A stretch of 52,898 nt of DNA from Photobacterium aphoticum. Lineage in GTDB: Bacteria > Pseudomonadota > Gammaproteobacteria > Enterobacterales > Vibrionaceae. Position numbers and translations under genes: made by a program. The stretch spans positions 1 to 52,898 of the forward strand of contig NZ_LDOV01000028.1 of NCBI RefSeq assembly GCF_001029435.1, given 5' to 3'. Below, in pieces: positions 41,727 to 52,896 of the stretch (positions within the stretch are counted from its first letter, which is position 1; every line of letters begins with the position of its first letter). Below the pieces are notes generated by a model. It was not told the DNA's origin. It searched no databases and worked only from the letters and a program-made list of their open reading frames with translations.

Positions 41727-42182
41727 TTAAGCGGATTTGCTCAGGCGCATATCAATGTGCGGAATACCGTCTTCCAGATATTCTTCAGAACAGGCAACAA
41801 AGCCGTAGCGGCCATAATAGTGCTGCAAGTGCGATTGCGCCCCGATTTCAATGGTGTGCCCCGGCCATGCTTGCTCCGCTGCCTGCAACCCTTGGCTCAG
41901 CAGTTGGTGGCCCAGGCCTTGCGCGCGTGCGTCGGGCGCGGTGGCCACACGGCCAATACTGATGTGATCATAGGTGACCCCTGCCGGCAGTAGGCGTAAA
42001 TAGGCAACTAATTTATCGCCTTGGTAGCCCAGCAGATGCCGAGTGCCGGTGTGACGGTCATGGTTATCGAGATCCGGGTAAACGCAGGTTTGTTCGACGA
42101 CAAACACATCACTGCGCAGCTTCAGCAGATCATAAAGCTGATGGACGGAGAGTTGTTCAAAGTGCAGGCACTGCCACTGCAT
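41727..42182 (-). CDS. elaA: GNAT N-acetyltransferase, ElaA family
   Basis: The product, 151 residues, has the ElaA pattern: LYDLLKLRSDVFVVEQTCVY near the start, the acetyl-CoA loop IGRVATAPDARAQGLGHQLL and HYYGRYGFVACSEEYLEDGI near the end. The substrate is unknown. Length fits the family. Confidence 0.88.
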   Translation of the reverse strand: MQWQCLHFEQLSVHQLYDLLKLRSDVFVVEQTCVYPDLDNHDRHTGTRHLLGYQGDKLVAYLRLLPAGVTYDHISIGRVATAPDARAQGLGHQLLSQGLQAAEQAWPGHTIEIGAQSHLQHYYGRYGFVACSEEYLEDGIPHIDMRLSKSA

Positions 42183-42322
42183 GAGGATTCCTTGATATCA
42201 AGAGCGGGACTGCGCTCAGTATAATGGGGTTTGACTTTGCTGGCCTTTACAAAAGGCAATTGATCATAAGAAAGCTGGGCTATGCGTGTTGTGGTTTTTT
42301 TCTGTTGTGACTATTTCTGCTG

Positions 42323-42901
42323 TTAACGGTTGTCATCATCGTGTGCCAAGCGCTTACGGATACGGCTTAAGCTGGTGGCGGTGATCCCCAGATAAGACGC
42401 TAATTGTTGATCGGTGATGCGTTGGCACAGCTCAGGAAAGTGCTCACCGAACAGGGCGAAACGCTCTTCCGGCGAGTGCAACAGCATGAAGCGCTCTTTG
42501 TGCTCTTTAAATTGCAGTTGGCGCTCCAGCAGGTGTTGGTACAGCGGGTGATGCTGTGCACGCCATTGTTTGATCACCGAAAGGGGGATCGCCACCAACT
42601 GGCTGGCTGACAGGGTTTCCAGCAAAAACGGGGAAGGGGCATCGTTGGTCAGGCTTTCAAACCCAATCAGCATCTCCTGCTCCCAGTAAAACTCTTTGCT
42701 GAACTGACGGCCATTTTCGGTCAGGTAACAGGCATGACATATCCCATCAACCAGAAAGAAGGCGTGTTCAACCGGCTCGCCTTGATGCAGCAAAATATGT
42801 CGGGTTGGAAGTTCCAGCAACGTGGCATCGGCCAGCGCCTGATCAATGGTGGCCTGATCGGCGCCGTGTTGCTGAAGAAAATGCGAAAAGGCCGATTGCA
42901 T
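42323..42901 (-). CDS. Crp/Fnr-family transcription regulator
   Basis: The product, 192 residues, has an N-terminal cyclic-nucleotide-binding-like domain (HILLHQGEPVEHAFFLVDG) and a short C-terminal helix-turn-helix (QQLASYLGITATSLSRIRKR). No cysteine cluster like that of Fnr is present, and the cAMP-contacting residues of Crp are not evident, so the signal is unknown. It stands alone upstream of elaA on the same strand, 140 bases apart. Confidence 0.85.
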   Translation of the reverse strand: MQSAFSHFLQQHGADQATIDQALADATLLELPTRHILLHQGEPVEHAFFLVDGICHACYLTENGRQFSKEFYWEQEMLIGFESLTNDAPSPFLLETLSASQLVAIPLSVIKQWRAQHHPLYQHLLERQLQFKEHKERFMLLHSPEERFALFGEHFPELCQRITDQQLASYLGITATSLSRIRKRLAHDDDNR

Positions 42902-42976
42902 GGAATGCCCTCAGTGTTGTCTTGAGTAGGTAATGGGGTGGTCATGGCATTGAAAGCCGTTTTCAAACAGCATATC

Positions 42977-43006
42977 AAAAAAATGCCGTCGCAAGGGCGA
43001 CGGCAT
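42977..43006 (-). terminator. Intrinsic terminator of cpdB
   Basis: On the minus strand ATGCCGTCGC and GCGACGGCAT pair, followed by seven T, 25 bases after the cpdB stop. Confidence 0.9.
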
Positions 43007-43030
43007 GATAGGCGTAACGTAAAAGAGGAC

Positions 43031-44995
43031 TTACTTTTGTTGCAGATCGATGCTGTAGAGCGCAAAGCCCACGCTGTCGGTACCGATTTGCTTCATTGGG
43101 TACTGGCCTTTCTCTTTAATAAACTGGGCCGCTTTCTCACTTGGTGAGGTTTCAAACGTGATCGTCAGTGGCTTATCACTCTTCAGTGGGGTGAAGTGCC
43201 AGTTGTTATCCGCGCTTGGTACCACTTGGCCTTTTTCTTTACTGATGCGAGAGATGTAATCGGCCACCACGGTGCGGTTTTCATCCGGCGAGGCAAATGC
43301 CACAAACGCTTCACCGGTGCCCGCAAACTTGCCGCTGTATGCGCGGTAGTTGTTGGTCGCGATGATAAATGGCTGGTTTGGATCTACCGGCTTACCGTTA
43401 AAGGTTAAATCTTTAATACGTGATGCTTTGTTGTTGATCAGCTTACAGTCGCCGTCGTAACGGGCTGGTTGTGAAATGTCGATGTTGTAGTTCACACCGT
43501 CAATCACATCAAAGTTGTACGTACGGAAACCGTCCCAGTTGATCAGGCCTTGTGGCGCTGTGCTGTTCAGGTCGATTTGGTTGAATTGTCCCGCAGAACA
43601 CTCCAGCCATTCCTTCACGTCTTTACCGGTGACTTTCATTGCCACCAGGGTGTTCGGGTACAGGTATAAGTCCGCCGCATTACGGAAGGTCAGCTGACCG
43701 GATTCCACTTCGGTGTAGTTCGTTGGATCGTTACCGCGACCACCGGCTTTAAACGGTGCAGCCGCAGACAGTACCGGAATACCGTCCAGATCCGGATCGC
43801 CCTGGATGAAGCGCTCAACGTAGTCTTTCTGCGCCAGACTCACAATTTGTACCGTTGGATCGTCTTGCACCAAGGCCAGGAAGCTGTACATCACATCGCT
43901 GGCTTTACCGATAGGCTGGTTCACGAACTCACGGGTGCCTTTATGATCGTCCTGCAGTGCGGCGACCATCTTGGCATCGGCTTCAACCAATGGCTTGCCT
44001 TTGTACTTGTCAAAGATAGGACGCGCTTCGGTTTGTGCAGCGGTGACTTTCCAGCTGTCACCGTCTTTATCCAGCACCAAGTCCATCACGCCCAGGTGAT
44101 CACCCCAGCGGCCCGGCATCACAGCGGCTACGCCATTGATGGTGCCTTTCTCTACGTCAGTATTTGGCAGATTCGCAAAGGCTTTGCTTGGGAATACCGC
44201 GTGAGAGTGACCAAAGGCAATCGCATCGATGCCTTTTACTTCCGTGAGGTAGTACACCGAGTTCTCAGCCATCACCTGGTACGGATCAGACGACACACCA
44301 GAGTGCGGGATCGCAACGATGATGTCTGCGCCTTCTGCTTTCATTTGTGGCACAAACTTTTCAGCGGTTTGTTTAATGTCTTTGGCTTCTACTTTGCCTT
44401 CTAGGTTCTTCTTGTCCCACACCATGATTTGCGGTGGCACAAAACCGATGTAACCGATCTTCACTTCGTGCTCGGCACCGTCGGTGTCTTTGAAGGTGTG
44501 TGATTTGATGATGTACGGCGTAAACAGGTTCTTACCGGTTTTCAGATCGTACACGTTAGCATTCACGTAAGGGAAGTTCGCACCGGCCAAAGAGGCGTTC
44601 AAAAAGTCGAGGCCGTAGTTGAATTCGTGGTTACCCAGGTTACCCACATCGTAGTTCAGCTGGTTCATGGCTTTGTAGACCGGGTGAACGTCACCGGTTT
44701 TCAGGCCTTTGGCTGCCATGTAGTCGCCCATCGGGCTACCTTGGATCAAATCGCCGTTATCAACCAACACACTGTTGATCACTTCCGCTTGTGCTTCTTT
44801 GACCAGTGTTGCCGTACGCACCAAACCGGTTTTCAGGGTTGGCTTGTCTTTGTAGTAGTCGTAATCCATCACATTGGTGTGGATATCCGTGGTTTCTAGA
44901 ATACGAAGTTTGATGGTTTCCGCTGTCGCCGGTCCGGCAAGCGTCAGTAGGCCGCCCAGGATCGCGATAGACAAAGGGTGCGCGGGTAACTTCAT
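43031..44995 (-). CDS. cpdB: 2',3'-cyclic-nucleotide 2'-phosphodiesterase/3'-nucleotidase CpdB
   Basis: The product, 654 residues, is a periplasmic metallophosphatase that degrades 2',3'-cyclic nucleotides and 3'-nucleotides. A signal peptide ([17 protein letters not shown]) precedes metal-binding motifs [31 protein letters not shown] and GHSHAVFP; the C-terminal half is the 5'-nucleotidase substrate domain. GGAG lies just upstream of the chosen ATG. It is divergent from cysG across about 425 bases. Confidence 0.95.
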   Translation of the reverse strand: MKLPAHPLSIAILGGLLTLAGPATAETIKLRILETTDIHTNVMDYDYYKDKPTLKTGLVRTATLVKEAQAEVINSVLVDNGDLIQGSPMGDYMAAKGLKTGDVHPVYKAMNQLNYDVGNLGNHEFNYGLDFLNASLAGANFPYVNANVYDLKTGKNLFTPYIIKSHTFKDTDGAEHEVKIGYIGFVPPQIMVWDKKNLEGKVEAKDIKQTAEKFVPQMKAEGADIIVAIPHSGVSSDPYQVMAENSVYYLTEVKGIDAIAFGHSHAVFPSKAFANLPNTDVEKGTINGVAAVMPGRWGDHLGVMDLVLDKDGDSWKVTAAQTEARPIFDKYKGKPLVEADAKMVAALQDDHKGTREFVNQPIGKASDVMYSFLALVQDDPTVQIVSLAQKDYVERFIQGDPDLDGIPVLSAAAPFKAGGRGNDPTNYTEVESGQLTFRNAADLYLYPNTLVAMKVTGKDVKEWLECSAGQFNQIDLNSTAPQGLINWDGFRTYNFDVIDGVNYNIDISQPARYDGDCKLINNKASRIKDLTFNGKPVDPNQPFIIATNNYRAYSGKFAGTGEAFVAFASPDENRTVVADYISRISKEKGQVVPSADNNWHFTPLKSDKPLTITFETSPSEKAAQFIKEKGQYPMKQIGTDSVGFALYSIDLQQK

Positions 44996-45420
44996 GATTG
45001 ACTCCATGATGAATAGGAACAGGAAAGCGTGCATAAGGTAACAAAACTACGGGCAATATTTCGTGATGGCATAGCGGTATTGTGTATTAGCTCTCGTTTT
45101 TCAGCGTGTATGGGCGAGCCGTGGAGGAAACGGCCAACCAATAACGGGCAAACAAAGGGAAAACAGACACCGTCAGACTAGGTGAATAAGGCATAGCATA
45201 GTCAAAAAAAGCCTAACCCATCGAAAGGGAAGGGATAGCGACAGGTCAGAATGCTGCGTAATGTCGCTTTCACCCTATGATTGGGATGCAAAAATCTAAA
45301 TCACGATACGACCCTTTAACGCGAACTTTTTGGAATAAAAAATGAAATTTTAGAATTTCAGGTCATATCCCCCCGCCTCTATAGTGCTTCTAACTGATGG
45401 AGATTGTGGGGCACCGAAAC
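44996..45420. other. Divergent cpdB/cysG regulatory gap
   Basis: No gene is seen. A TATAGT at 45380-45385 is a candidate -10 for the cysG operon; the -35 region is poor, and the stretch 45327-45358 before it is AT-rich. That is what an activator-dependent CysB promoter would look like, but no CysB site can be assigned with confidence by eye. Confidence 0.4.
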
Positions 45421-46845
45421 ATGGATTACTTGCCGATATTTGCTGATTTAAAACGCCGCCCGTGCTTGGTCGTGGGAGGCAACGAGATTGCCTGGCGTAA
45501 AACGCGCATGCTGTTAAAGGCAGGGGCGGATGTCAAAGTGATAGCGCCTGAGTTATCCGCAGAGTTTCAGCACGCCATTGCAGAAAATCAGATTGATTAT
45601 CTGGGGGAGACTTTTCAACCCGAGGATCTCGATGGGATCTTTCTGGCTATCGCCGCCACGGAGCGTAAGGCGCTCAATGCCTTAGTGTACCAGTCAGCCA
45701 ATCAGCGTCAGGTGCTGGTGAATGTGGTGGATGACACGCAACGCTGCAGTTTTATTGTGCCGTCGATTGTGGATCGCTCCCCGATCATCGTGGCGATTTC
45801 CTCCTCGGGTAAAGCGCCGGTGTTGGCTCGTTTGTTGCGAGAGCAGCTCGAAGCCTTATTGCCGCATCATCTTGGCACCATGGCAGAAATGGCCGGTCGC
45901 TTCCGTTCGCGTTTAGCCCAAAAGGTCACTGCATTTTCAGCCCGTCGCCGTTTTTGGGAGCAGGCGTTCTCAGGCCGTTTTGCCTCACAAGTGGCCGCCG
46001 GGGATCTGGCTCAAGCCGAACAGACGTTGGAAGATCTCTCTAACGGTATTGAAGATCGCGGTGAAGTGGCCCTGATTGGTGCGGGACCGGGCGATCCCGG
46101 CCTGCTGACCCTACGCGCCTTGCAGTTGATGCAACAGGCCGATGTCGTGCTGTATGACTATCTGGTGTCTGATGACGTGATGGATTTGGTACGCCGAGAT
46201 GCCGAATGGGTGTGTGTGGGCAAGAAAGCGGGCTTTCACAGTGTGCCGCAGTCCGAAACCAACCGTTTGATTGTGCAGTATGCCGAGCAGGGTAAGCGCG
46301 TGGTTCGCCTGAAAGGCGGGGATCCGTTTGTCTTTGGCCGGGGCGGGGAAGAGCTGGAAGTGCTGTTTGACCGCCAGATCCCGTTTGAAGTAGTACCGGG
46401 GATCACCGCCGCAGCCGGGGCCACCGCCTATGCCGGGATCCCGCTGACCCACCGTGATTACGCCCAAACGGCCATGTTCGTCACGGGGCACCTGAAACCG
46501 GACGGTAAGCAATTGGATTGGCGAACACTTGCCCGTGGTAACCAGACGTTGGTTATTTATATGGGGCTTATGAACTCACGTGATATTCAACTACAGTTAA
46601 TAGAGCATGGGCGCGCCCCAGACACCCCAATCGCCATCATTGAACGTGGCACGCAACGTGCGCAAAAAGTCTTCAAAGGTCAGTTAGATGGCCTAGCAGA
46701 ATTAGCTCAACAGGCGGAATCGCCGTCACTGATTGTGATCGGTGAAGTCGTCAACCTTTCAGAAAAACTACATTGGTTCGGAAAGCAGGAACAGCCTTTA
46801 CAGAGCGCGACACGTCAGCCGACGGCCGTTGTGAAGCTGGCTTAG
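45421..46845 (+). CDS. cysG: Siroheme synthase CysG
   Basis: The product, 474 residues, makes siroheme from uroporphyrinogen III in one polypeptide. The N-terminal dehydrogenase/ferrochelatase part has [20 protein letters not shown] and [18 protein letters not shown]; the C-terminal methyltransferase has [32 protein letters not shown] and [10 protein letters not shown]. The start [11 protein letters not shown] matches E. coli; an ATG eight codons upstream also exists. It leads cysD, cysN and the following genes. Confidence 0.96.
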   Translation: MDYLPIFADLKRRPCLVVGGNEIAWRKTRMLLKAGADVKVIAPELSAEFQHAIAENQIDYLGETFQPEDLDGIFLAIAATERKALNALVYQSANQRQVLVNVVDDTQRCSFIVPSIVDRSPIIVAISSSGKAPVLARLLREQLEALLPHHLGTMAEMAGRFRSRLAQKVTAFSARRRFWEQAFSGRFASQVAAGDLAQAEQTLEDLSNGIEDRGEVALIGAGPGDPGLLTLRALQLMQQADVVLYDYLVSDDVMDLVRRDAEWVCVGKKAGFHSVPQSETNRLIVQYAEQGKRVVRLKGGDPFVFGRGGEELEVLFDRQIPFEVVPGITAAAGATAYAGIPLTHRDYAQTAMFVTGHLKPDGKQLDWRTLARGNQTLVIYMGLMNSRDIQLQLIEHGRAPDTPIAIIERGTQRAQKVFKGQLDGLAELAQQAESPSLIVIGEVVNLSEKLHWFGKQEQPLQSATRQPTAVVKLA

Positions 46846-46858
46846 CATGGAGAGAGTA

Positions 46859-47767
46859 ATGGACCCGAAACGACTTACCCACCTCAAGCAGCTCGAAGCG
46901 GAAAGTATTCATATTATCCGCGAAGTCGCAGCTGAATTTGATAACCCCGTCATGATGTATTCCATTGGTAAGGATTCATCGGTGATGTTGCATCTGGCCC
47001 GCAAGGCGTTCTACCCGGGTAAGATCCCTTTCCCGTTGTTGCATGTCGATACGGACTGGAAATTCCGCGAGATGATCGCCTTTCGTGATCGCACGGCAGA
47101 GAAATACGGTTTTGATCTGATCGTGCACAAAAATCCAGAAGGGTTAGCAATGGGCGTTGGGCCCTTTACCCACGGCTCGTCCAAGCACACCGATATCATG
47201 AAAACGCAAGCGCTGAAGCAGGCGCTGGACAAGCATGGCTTTGATGCCGCCTTCGGTGGTGCCCGTCGTGATGAAGAAAAATCCCGCGCCAAAGAGCGTG
47301 TGTATTCGTTCCGCGATAAGAACCATACCTGGGACCCGAAAAATCAGCGTCCGGAGTTGTGGAAAACCTACAACGGTCAGGTGAACAAAGGGGAAAGCAT
47401 CCGAGTGTTCCCGCTGTCGAACTGGACGGAGCTGGATATCTGGCAATACATCTTGCTCGAAGGGATTGAGATCGTACCGTTGTACTTGTCGGCGGTGCGT
47501 CCGGTGGTTGAGCGTGATGGCATGCTGATCATGGTCGATGATGACCGTATGGAGCTGCAACCGGGCGAGAAAATTGAACAAAAGAGCGTGCGTTTCAGAA
47601 CGCTGGGCTGCTATCCACTGACCGGGGCCATTGAATCCGAGGCCGATACTTTACCGGGCATTATTGAAGAAATGCTGGTGGCCACCTCCAGTGAGCGCCA
47701 AGGACGGGCGATTGACCATGATCAGTCAGGCTCGATGGAGTTGAAGAAGCGTCAGGGATATTTCTAA
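46859..47767 (+). CDS. cysD: Sulfate adenylyltransferase subunit 2 CysD
   Basis: The product, 302 residues, is the catalytic ATP sulfurylase subunit, forming APS from sulfate and ATP with CysN. The PP-loop [19 protein letters not shown] and [15 protein letters not shown] are typical, and the C terminus [10 protein letters not shown] matches E. coli. The start [16 protein letters not shown] is chosen with GGAGAG upstream; a frame four codons longer is also open. Confidence 0.97.
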   Translation: MDPKRLTHLKQLEAESIHIIREVAAEFDNPVMMYSIGKDSSVMLHLARKAFYPGKIPFPLLHVDTDWKFREMIAFRDRTAEKYGFDLIVHKNPEGLAMGVGPFTHGSSKHTDIMKTQALKQALDKHGFDAAFGGARRDEEKSRAKERVYSFRDKNHTWDPKNQRPELWKTYNGQVNKGESIRVFPLSNWTELDIWQYILLEGIEIVPLYLSAVRPVVERDGMLIMVDDDRMELQPGEKIEQKSVRFRTLGCYPLTGAIESEADTLPGIIEEMLVATSSERQGRAIDHDQSGSMELKKRQGYF

Positions 47768-47776
47768 GGAGAGACA

Positions 47777-49207
47777 ATGAACAGCGTAATTGAACAACAA
47801 GTGGCTGAGCTGGGCATTGATGCCTACCTTGACCAACACCAACACAAATCTCTGCTGCGCTTTTTGACCTGTGGTTCGGTAGACGATGGCAAAAGTACCT
47901 TGATTGGCCGCCTGCTGCATGATTCTCAGCAAATTTATGAAGATCAGCTGGCAGCGATCCATGCGGACAGCCAGAAAGTGGGCACGACCGGCGATAAACC
48001 GGATCTGGCGCTGCTGGTGGACGGTCTGCAAGCCGAGCGTGAACAGGGGATCACCATTGATGTGGCCTACCGTTACTTCTCGACCAAGCAGCGTAAGTTC
48101 ATCATTGCCGATACCCCGGGACATGAGCAGTACACCCGTAATATGGCCACCGGGGCATCAACCTGTGATGTGGCGGTCATTTTGATTGATGCTCGTAAAG
48201 GGGTATTGGATCAGACTCGTCGTCACTCCTATATCGCCAGTCTACTGGGCATTCGCCATTTTGTGGTGGCGGTGAATAAGATGGATTTGGTCGACTTTGA
48301 ACAAGCGCGTTTTGAATCGATCCGTGATGACTATTTAGCGTTCGCGGAAAAGCTCAATGCCGATATTGATATCAAGCTGGTGCCGCTTTCTGCCTTAGAA
48401 GGCGATAACGTGGTGGATCTGAGCGAGAAGATGGCCTGGTATGACGGTGAGTCACTGCTGTCCTTGCTCGAGACGGTTGATATCAGCAGTAACCGCCAAG
48501 CCGGTGAGTTCCGTTTCCCAGTGCAGTACGTTAACCGCCCGAATCTCGACTTCCGTGGTTTCGCCGGCACCATCGCATCGGGCTCGGTGAAGGTCGGCGA
48601 TAGCATCAAGGCGCTGCCATCAGGTAAAACATCCACTATTGAGCGTATTGTGACGTTTGACGGGGATCTACCGTCGGCGTTTGCAGGTCAAGCTGTGACG
48701 CTCACATTGGCCGATGAAATTGATATCAGCCGTGGTGATACGCTGGTCTTGGCGCAAAGCGAGGTACCACTGAGTGAGCAACTGCTGGCCGATGTGGTCT
48801 GGATGGCGGAATCACCGTTGGAAGTGGGTCGTCAGTACGATATTAAAGTGGCAGGTAAGAAAACCGTCGGGACGTTTACGGCAATTCGCCATCAGGTGGA
48901 TATCAATAATCTGCAGACATTCTCCGTGGAGAGCCTACCGCTCAATGGTATTGGCCTGTGTGAGTTGAACCTGACCGAGTCGATAGCGGTTGATGCGTAT
49001 AAGCAGTGCCCGGATACCGGCGGCTTTATCATTATTGATCGTTTGACGAACGTGACAGTAGGGGCGGGGATGATCCGCGAAGCCTTATCAGCCCCTGTGC
49101 CAGAAGGCCGTACCGATATTTCCGCCTTTGAAGTTGAACTGAATGCGTTGATCCGTAAGCATTTCCCACACTGGGATGCGAAGGATATCAGTAAGTTGTT
49201 GGGGTGA
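47777..49207 (+). CDS. cysN: Sulfate adenylyltransferase subunit 1 CysN
   Basis: The product, 476 residues, is the GTPase that drives CysD. An EF-Tu-like G domain has [34 protein letters not shown] and NKMDLVD, with beta-barrel domains after it. It is not fused to CysC, which is separate two genes on. It starts nine bases after cysD. Confidence 0.97.
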   Translation: MNSVIEQQVAELGIDAYLDQHQHKSLLRFLTCGSVDDGKSTLIGRLLHDSQQIYEDQLAAIHADSQKVGTTGDKPDLALLVDGLQAEREQGITIDVAYRYFSTKQRKFIIADTPGHEQYTRNMATGASTCDVAVILIDARKGVLDQTRRHSYIASLLGIRHFVVAVNKMDLVDFEQARFESIRDDYLAFAEKLNADIDIKLVPLSALEGDNVVDLSEKMAWYDGESLLSLLETVDISSNRQAGEFRFPVQYVNRPNLDFRGFAGTIASGSVKVGDSIKALPSGKTSTIERIVTFDGDLPSAFAGQAVTLTLADEIDISRGDTLVLAQSEVPLSEQLLADVVWMAESPLEVGRQYDIKVAGKKTVGTFTAIRHQVDINNLQTFSVESLPLNGIGLCELNLTESIAVDAYKQCPDTGGFIIIDRLTNVTVGAGMIREALSAPVPEGRTDISAFEVELNALIRKHFPHWDAKDISKLLG

Positions 49208-49209
49208 TC

Positions 49210-50940
49210 ATGATGCAATGGGAACAAGGGATCGTTCTCGCCATGCTGATAGTGATCGTGACTTGCTTGTTAACGTCACGGATCAAGCCCGCCTATCTCT
49301 TTGCAGGGGCGGCGTTTATCGGCTTTCAGGCCGGATTAATTGATTTACAGACGTTGGCTGGTAATTTCACCAATTCATCACTGTTGACCTTGGTGCTTTT
49401 GATCCTTGTTTCTATTGCGTTAGAGAAAACCCGTTTGATCAGTTGGGTGGGCCGTCAGATCTCCTATGGTGGCCAGTCGACGGTGGTGGCCAAGTTGGGA
49501 TTGTCCACCGCCTTCCTTTCTTCTTTTACCAATAACACCGCCGTGGTGGTGTCACTGATTGGCGCGGTAAAGCGTAATCAGCGTCATGCGCCGTCGCGTT
49601 TGCTGCTACCGCTGTCTTATACCGCGATTTTAGGCGGTACTCTGACCTTAATTGGTACCTCGACCAATTTAATCATCAACAGTTTTGTGGAAGATGCCGG
49701 TTTACCCAGTTTGGGGTTCTTTGCGCCGACCTCGATAGGGTTAGCGGTGCTGGTGATTGGCTTGCTCATTTTGATCCCGTTGAGCTATTTATTGCCGGTT
49801 TACGATGAACATGGGCAAGATGACTTACCGTACTTCCTAGAAGCCAAAGTGGATATGCAGTCGCCTTTGGTGGGTAAGACGGTGGCAGAAAATGGCTTGC
49901 GTGCTTTGCGCCGACTGTTTTTGGCGGAGATTTTACGGGATGGCAAAACAGTAGCGCCGGTCTGTCCGGATACCCGTTTGCAGGCTGGGGATAGGTTGCT
50001 GTTCTGTGGTGATGTGGAAAGTGTCACCACGCTACAGGAAATCAATGGACTGACGTTATTTGGCCAGCACCATATGAATGGGCAGTCGATGCTGGAAGTG
50101 ATTGTCAGTCAGTCAGCCGGTATTCGCGGAAAAACCCTCAAGAGTGTCCGTTTCCGTGAGCGGTTTGATGGTGTGGTGGTGGCGATCCGTCGTGGTCATG
50201 AACGCTTAGCGGGAGGGCTGGGTAACATTGAATTGCATGCGGGCGATACACTGGTAGTGGTACCGGGCAAGACTTTTGAGCAGAAGAAGCAGCAGCTGAA
50301 TCGTGAATTTGTGCTGATCAACGGCTTGGATTCCAGTGCGCGTCTCGACAGCCAAAAGAGCATTGCGGTGTTATTGGGCTTTGCTACCGTGATCGGTACG
50401 GCGTTGTTGGGGTGGGTGCCAATCATCAAGGGACTGGCCGCGTATCTATTGGTGTTGGTGTTAACGGGCATTATTACGTTTCCTGAATTACGCCGACGTT
50501 TTCCGGTCGATATCGTGGTGATAGTGGGCTCGGCACTGTCATTGGCGCAATTGATGCTCTCGAGTGGCTTATCAGAGCGCATGGGCGATATGTTAATGCA
50601 GGCATTTGATGGCTGGGGGATCTACGGTGCGCTGGTGGCGGTTTACTTATTGACGCTGGTATTGACTGAGTTAGTTACCAATAATGCGGCCGCTGCGCTC
50701 TCTTTTCCCATTGCTTACAGCTTGGCGGTCAGTTACGGGGCAGATCCGATGCCCTTCATTATGGCGATACTGTTTGGTGCCAGTGCCAGCTTTATCTCTC
50801 CTTATGGTTATCAAACCAATTTGCTGGTTTACAGTGTGGGTAATTACCAGCTCAAAGATTATTTACGCATAGGTTTACCGATCTCCTGTGTCTATTCAGT
50901 GGTGGTGTTATCCCTGATCCCACAGTTGTTCCCTTTTTAA
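49210..50940 (+). CDS. SLC13-family permease, probable sulfate transporter
   Basis: The product, 576 residues, is an integral-membrane ion-transporter-like permease with about ten membrane segments. Its two signature hairpins are [14 protein letters not shown] with LIGTSTNLI, and [17 protein letters not shown]. Two TrkA-C (RCK-C) domains sit in the central cytoplasmic loop (about 205-370). Lying inside the cys operon, between cysN and cysC, it most likely imports sulfate; sodium coupling is inferred from family. Two adjacent ATG codons (49210, 49213) are possible starts, and cysN stops just before. Confidence 0.88.
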   Translation: MMQWEQGIVLAMLIVIVTCLLTSRIKPAYLFAGAAFIGFQAGLIDLQTLAGNFTNSSLLTLVLLILVSIALEKTRLISWVGRQISYGGQSTVVAKLGLSTAFLSSFTNNTAVVVSLIGAVKRNQRHAPSRLLLPLSYTAILGGTLTLIGTSTNLIINSFVEDAGLPSLGFFAPTSIGLAVLVIGLLILIPLSYLLPVYDEHGQDDLPYFLEAKVDMQSPLVGKTVAENGLRALRRLFLAEILRDGKTVAPVCPDTRLQAGDRLLFCGDVESVTTLQEINGLTLFGQHHMNGQSMLEVIVSQSAGIRGKTLKSVRFRERFDGVVVAIRRGHERLAGGLGNIELHAGDTLVVVPGKTFEQKKQQLNREFVLINGLDSSARLDSQKSIAVLLGFATVIGTALLGWVPIIKGLAAYLLVLVLTGIITFPELRRRFPVDIVVIVGSALSLAQLMLSSGLSERMGDMLMQAFDGWGIYGALVAVYLLTLVLTELVTNNAAAALSFPIAYSLAVSYGADPMPFIMAILFGASASFISPYGYQTNLLVYSVGNYQLKDYLRIGLPISCVYSVVVLSLIPQLFPF

Positions 50941-50965
50941 TGATTCAAAACAAACGGAGTTGGCG

Positions 50966-51586
50966 ATGACGACAGCAGTGCAGTCACATGACGATGAGAA
51001 TGTTGTGTGGCATTCACACCAAATTGATAAAGCGTTCCGCGCTGAGCAAAAGAAACAAAAGCCTTGTGTGTTGTGGTTTACCGGTCTGAGTGGCGCCGGG
51101 AAATCGACTGTAGCGGGGGCATTGGAAACACGCCTTTCTGCTCTGGGGTATCACACCTATTTGCTCGATGGTGACAATGTCCGTCATGGGCTGTGCAAAG
51201 ATCTCGGTTTTTCAGCCGAAGATCGACGTGAAAATATTCGCCGTATCGGAGAAGTGGCTAAGCTGATGGCGGATGCGGGATTGATTGTATTTAGTGCATT
51301 TATCTCTCCCCATCGTCAGGAACGACAACTGGTCAGGGATATGTTGGCGGAAGGAGAGTTCCTCGAAGTGTTTGTTGATACCCCGCTGGAAGAATGTGAA
51401 AAGCGTGATCCCAAGGGGTTGTATAAAAAAGCGCGGGCAGGTCAAATTAAGCACTTCACCGGCATTGATGCAGAATATGAACAGCCTGAGGCAGCAGAAA
51501 TTCACCTTCAGGCCGGGAATGTCTCGGTCGATGCATTGGTTGACCAATGTTTAGCTTCGCTCAAACAGCGGAGTATTGTTGAATAA
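50966..51586 (+). CDS. cysC: Adenylyl-sulfate kinase CysC
   Basis: The product, 206 residues, phosphorylates APS to PAPS, needed by CysH. The P loop is [17 protein letters not shown], followed by [18 protein letters not shown] and [17 protein letters not shown] lies six bases before the ATG; a TTG two codons earlier is not preferred. It lies 25 bases after the permease gene. Confidence 0.97.
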   Translation: MTTAVQSHDDENVVWHSHQIDKAFRAEQKKQKPCVLWFTGLSGAGKSTVAGALETRLSALGYHTYLLDGDNVRHGLCKDLGFSAEDRRENIRRIGEVAKLMADAGLIVFSAFISPHRQERQLVRDMLAEGEFLEVFVDTPLEECEKRDPKGLYKKARAGQIKHFTGIDAEYEQPEAAEIHLQAGNVSVDALVDQCLASLKQRSIVE

Positions 51587-51604
51587 TCACAAGGAGTGAG
51601 ACGC

Positions 51605-52351
51605 GTGGGAAGTCAACTTGATGCACTTTATGAAATCGCAATAAGTGCAGGGCAAGCAATCATGGCCCGATACCATGGGCAGGTACAGATTGCAGAAAAA
51701 GCCGATCATAGCCCTGTGACAGAAGCAGATCTGGCGGCGAATGCGATCATTCTTGAAGGGCTGGCAGCGTTAACTCCGGATATTCCGGTTTTGTCTGAAG
51801 AGTCTGAGCACTCCACATGGGAAGCGCGTCAGTCTTGGGAACGCTTCTGGCTGGTGGACCCGTTAGATGGAACCAAAGAGTTTTTACGTAAGAACGGTGA
51901 ATTCACCGTTAACATCGCTTTAATTGAACAAGGCAAGCCTGTCATGGCCGTTGTCCATGCCCCTGCTTTAAATAAAAGCTGGCTGGGTAATGGTAAACAA
52001 GCTTGGTTAGTGACGAAGGCGGGCAAGGAGCCAATCAAAACCAGACCCGCCACAGTACCGACAGTGGTAGGCAGTCGTTCTCACCCGAGTGCGGGGCTCA
52101 GTGAATTCCTCGACAAACTGGGTACGCATAAAATGGCGGAAGTCGGTTCTTCCCTGAAGTTCTGTTTAGTGGCAGAAGGTCGTGCGCAATATTACCCAAG
52201 GCTGGGGCCTACCATGATGTGGGATACTGCTGCTGGGCAGTGTATCGCGGAGAGTGCGGGCGCGCAGGTCCTAACGGTTGATGGCGAACCCTTACACTAC
52301 CAACGTGAAAATCTGTTAAATCCTTTCTTTGTTGTTTCCCTGCCAAGATAA
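51605..52351 (+). CDS. cysQ: 3'(2'),5'-bisphosphate nucleotidase CysQ
   Basis: The product, 248 residues, removes the PAP made by CysH by splitting it to AMP and phosphate. The inositol-phosphatase-fold metal sites are clear: VLSEESEHS, VDPLDGTKEF and the C-terminal MMWDTAAGQCIAE. A GTG at 51605, eight bases after AAGGAG, is the likely start; an in-frame GTG at 51596 overlaps that site. It ends the cys operon. Confidence 0.95.
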   Translation: MGSQLDALYEIAISAGQAIMARYHGQVQIAEKADHSPVTEADLAANAIILEGLAALTPDIPVLSEESEHSTWEARQSWERFWLVDPLDGTKEFLRKNGEFTVNIALIEQGKPVMAVVHAPALNKSWLGNGKQAWLVTKAGKEPIKTRPATVPTVVGSRSHPSAGLSEFLDKLGTHKMAEVGSSLKFCLVAEGRAQYYPRLGPTMMWDTAAGQCIAESAGAQVLTVDGEPLHYQRENLLNPFFVVSLPR

Positions 52352-52371
52352 AGCACCGTTTGCAGATATAG

Positions 52372-52400
52372 AGATAGGGGGGGACTTCCCCCTATCTTTG
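52372..52400 (+). terminator. Terminator after cysQ
   Basis: AGATAGGGGG pairs with CCCCCTATCT across a short loop and is followed by TTT. The stem is strong and the T run short. Confidence 0.75.
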
Positions 52401-52558
52401 CAGCAAAAGACGGACACTCAACTATACTTTAAAGCCTGCAGAGCCACTGAACGTCGAATTAATCATCACTGCGGTGCGGGTATTTTAGCTACATTGTCTT
52501 TTTTGCTCCCTTTATGCCGTGAATGCCATCAGTTGTGTGTTTTCTAGAGTAAAAGTAA

Positions 52559-52586
52559 TTGCTATATCGCAAGTGCTCTCTATAAT
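52559..52586 (+). promoter_or_regulatory. Upstream rRNA operon promoter (P1-like)
   Basis: TTGCTA at 52559-52564 and a perfect TATAAT at 52581-52586 are 16 bases apart, followed by GCGACCAC. The sequence TATAATGCG plus a GC-rich discriminator closely resembles E. coli rrn P1 promoters, which are sensitive to ppGpp. Confidence 0.65.
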
Positions 52587-52621
52587 GCGACCACATCAAC
52601 AGGGACAGCTTCTTAGTAAGC

Positions 52622-52641
52622 TATACACAAGCTGTGTATAA
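52622..52641. promoter_or_regulatory. Palindrome with DnaA-box consensus between the rRNA promoters
   Basis: TATACACA and TGTGTATA form a perfect palindrome around AGC. The minus strand reads TTATACACA (52633-52641), which fits the DnaA-box consensus TTWTNCACA; the plus-strand arm has one mismatch. Confidence 0.5.
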
Positions 52642-52820
52642 CTTGTTGGTGAATTGCTGGTAATATTTTCTGTCTCATTTGAGCTTGACTCGGTGAGTGT
52701 TTTGATGAAGAATTGCTGGCCTTGGATGAGAGAAGGTTGAATAAACCTCAAAACAAAAACTTTTGTTTGCTCAAGCCTTGTCGCAAGAGAGTTTGATAAA
52801 AATTAATTTCAAATTTCTTG

Positions 52821-52848
52821 TTGACAGTGAGGTTTGCGGTGGTAAGAT
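52821..52848 (+). promoter_or_regulatory. Downstream rRNA operon promoter (P2-like)
   Basis: A perfect TTGACA at 52821-52826 and TAAGAT at 52843-52848 are 16 bases apart. An AT-rich stretch directly before the -35 (52797-52820) looks like an UP element, and a GC-containing discriminator follows. Confidence 0.85.
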
Positions 52849-52884
52849 ACGCAGCCTCGACACGGCGCACTGCGCTGAGTCAAC

Positions 52885-52896
52885 GTTCTTTAACAA
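52885..52896 (+). promoter_or_regulatory. rRNA boxA antitermination site
   Basis: GTTCTTTAACAA matches the rrn boxA element (GCTCTTTAACAA in E. coli) bound by NusB and S10. The window ends two bases later, so a 16S rRNA gene should begin shortly beyond the right edge. Confidence 0.9.

Noticed and set aside
52329..52547. 72-codon open frame after cysQ
   Set aside because: It overlaps the cysQ end and the terminator hairpin and has no ribosome site.
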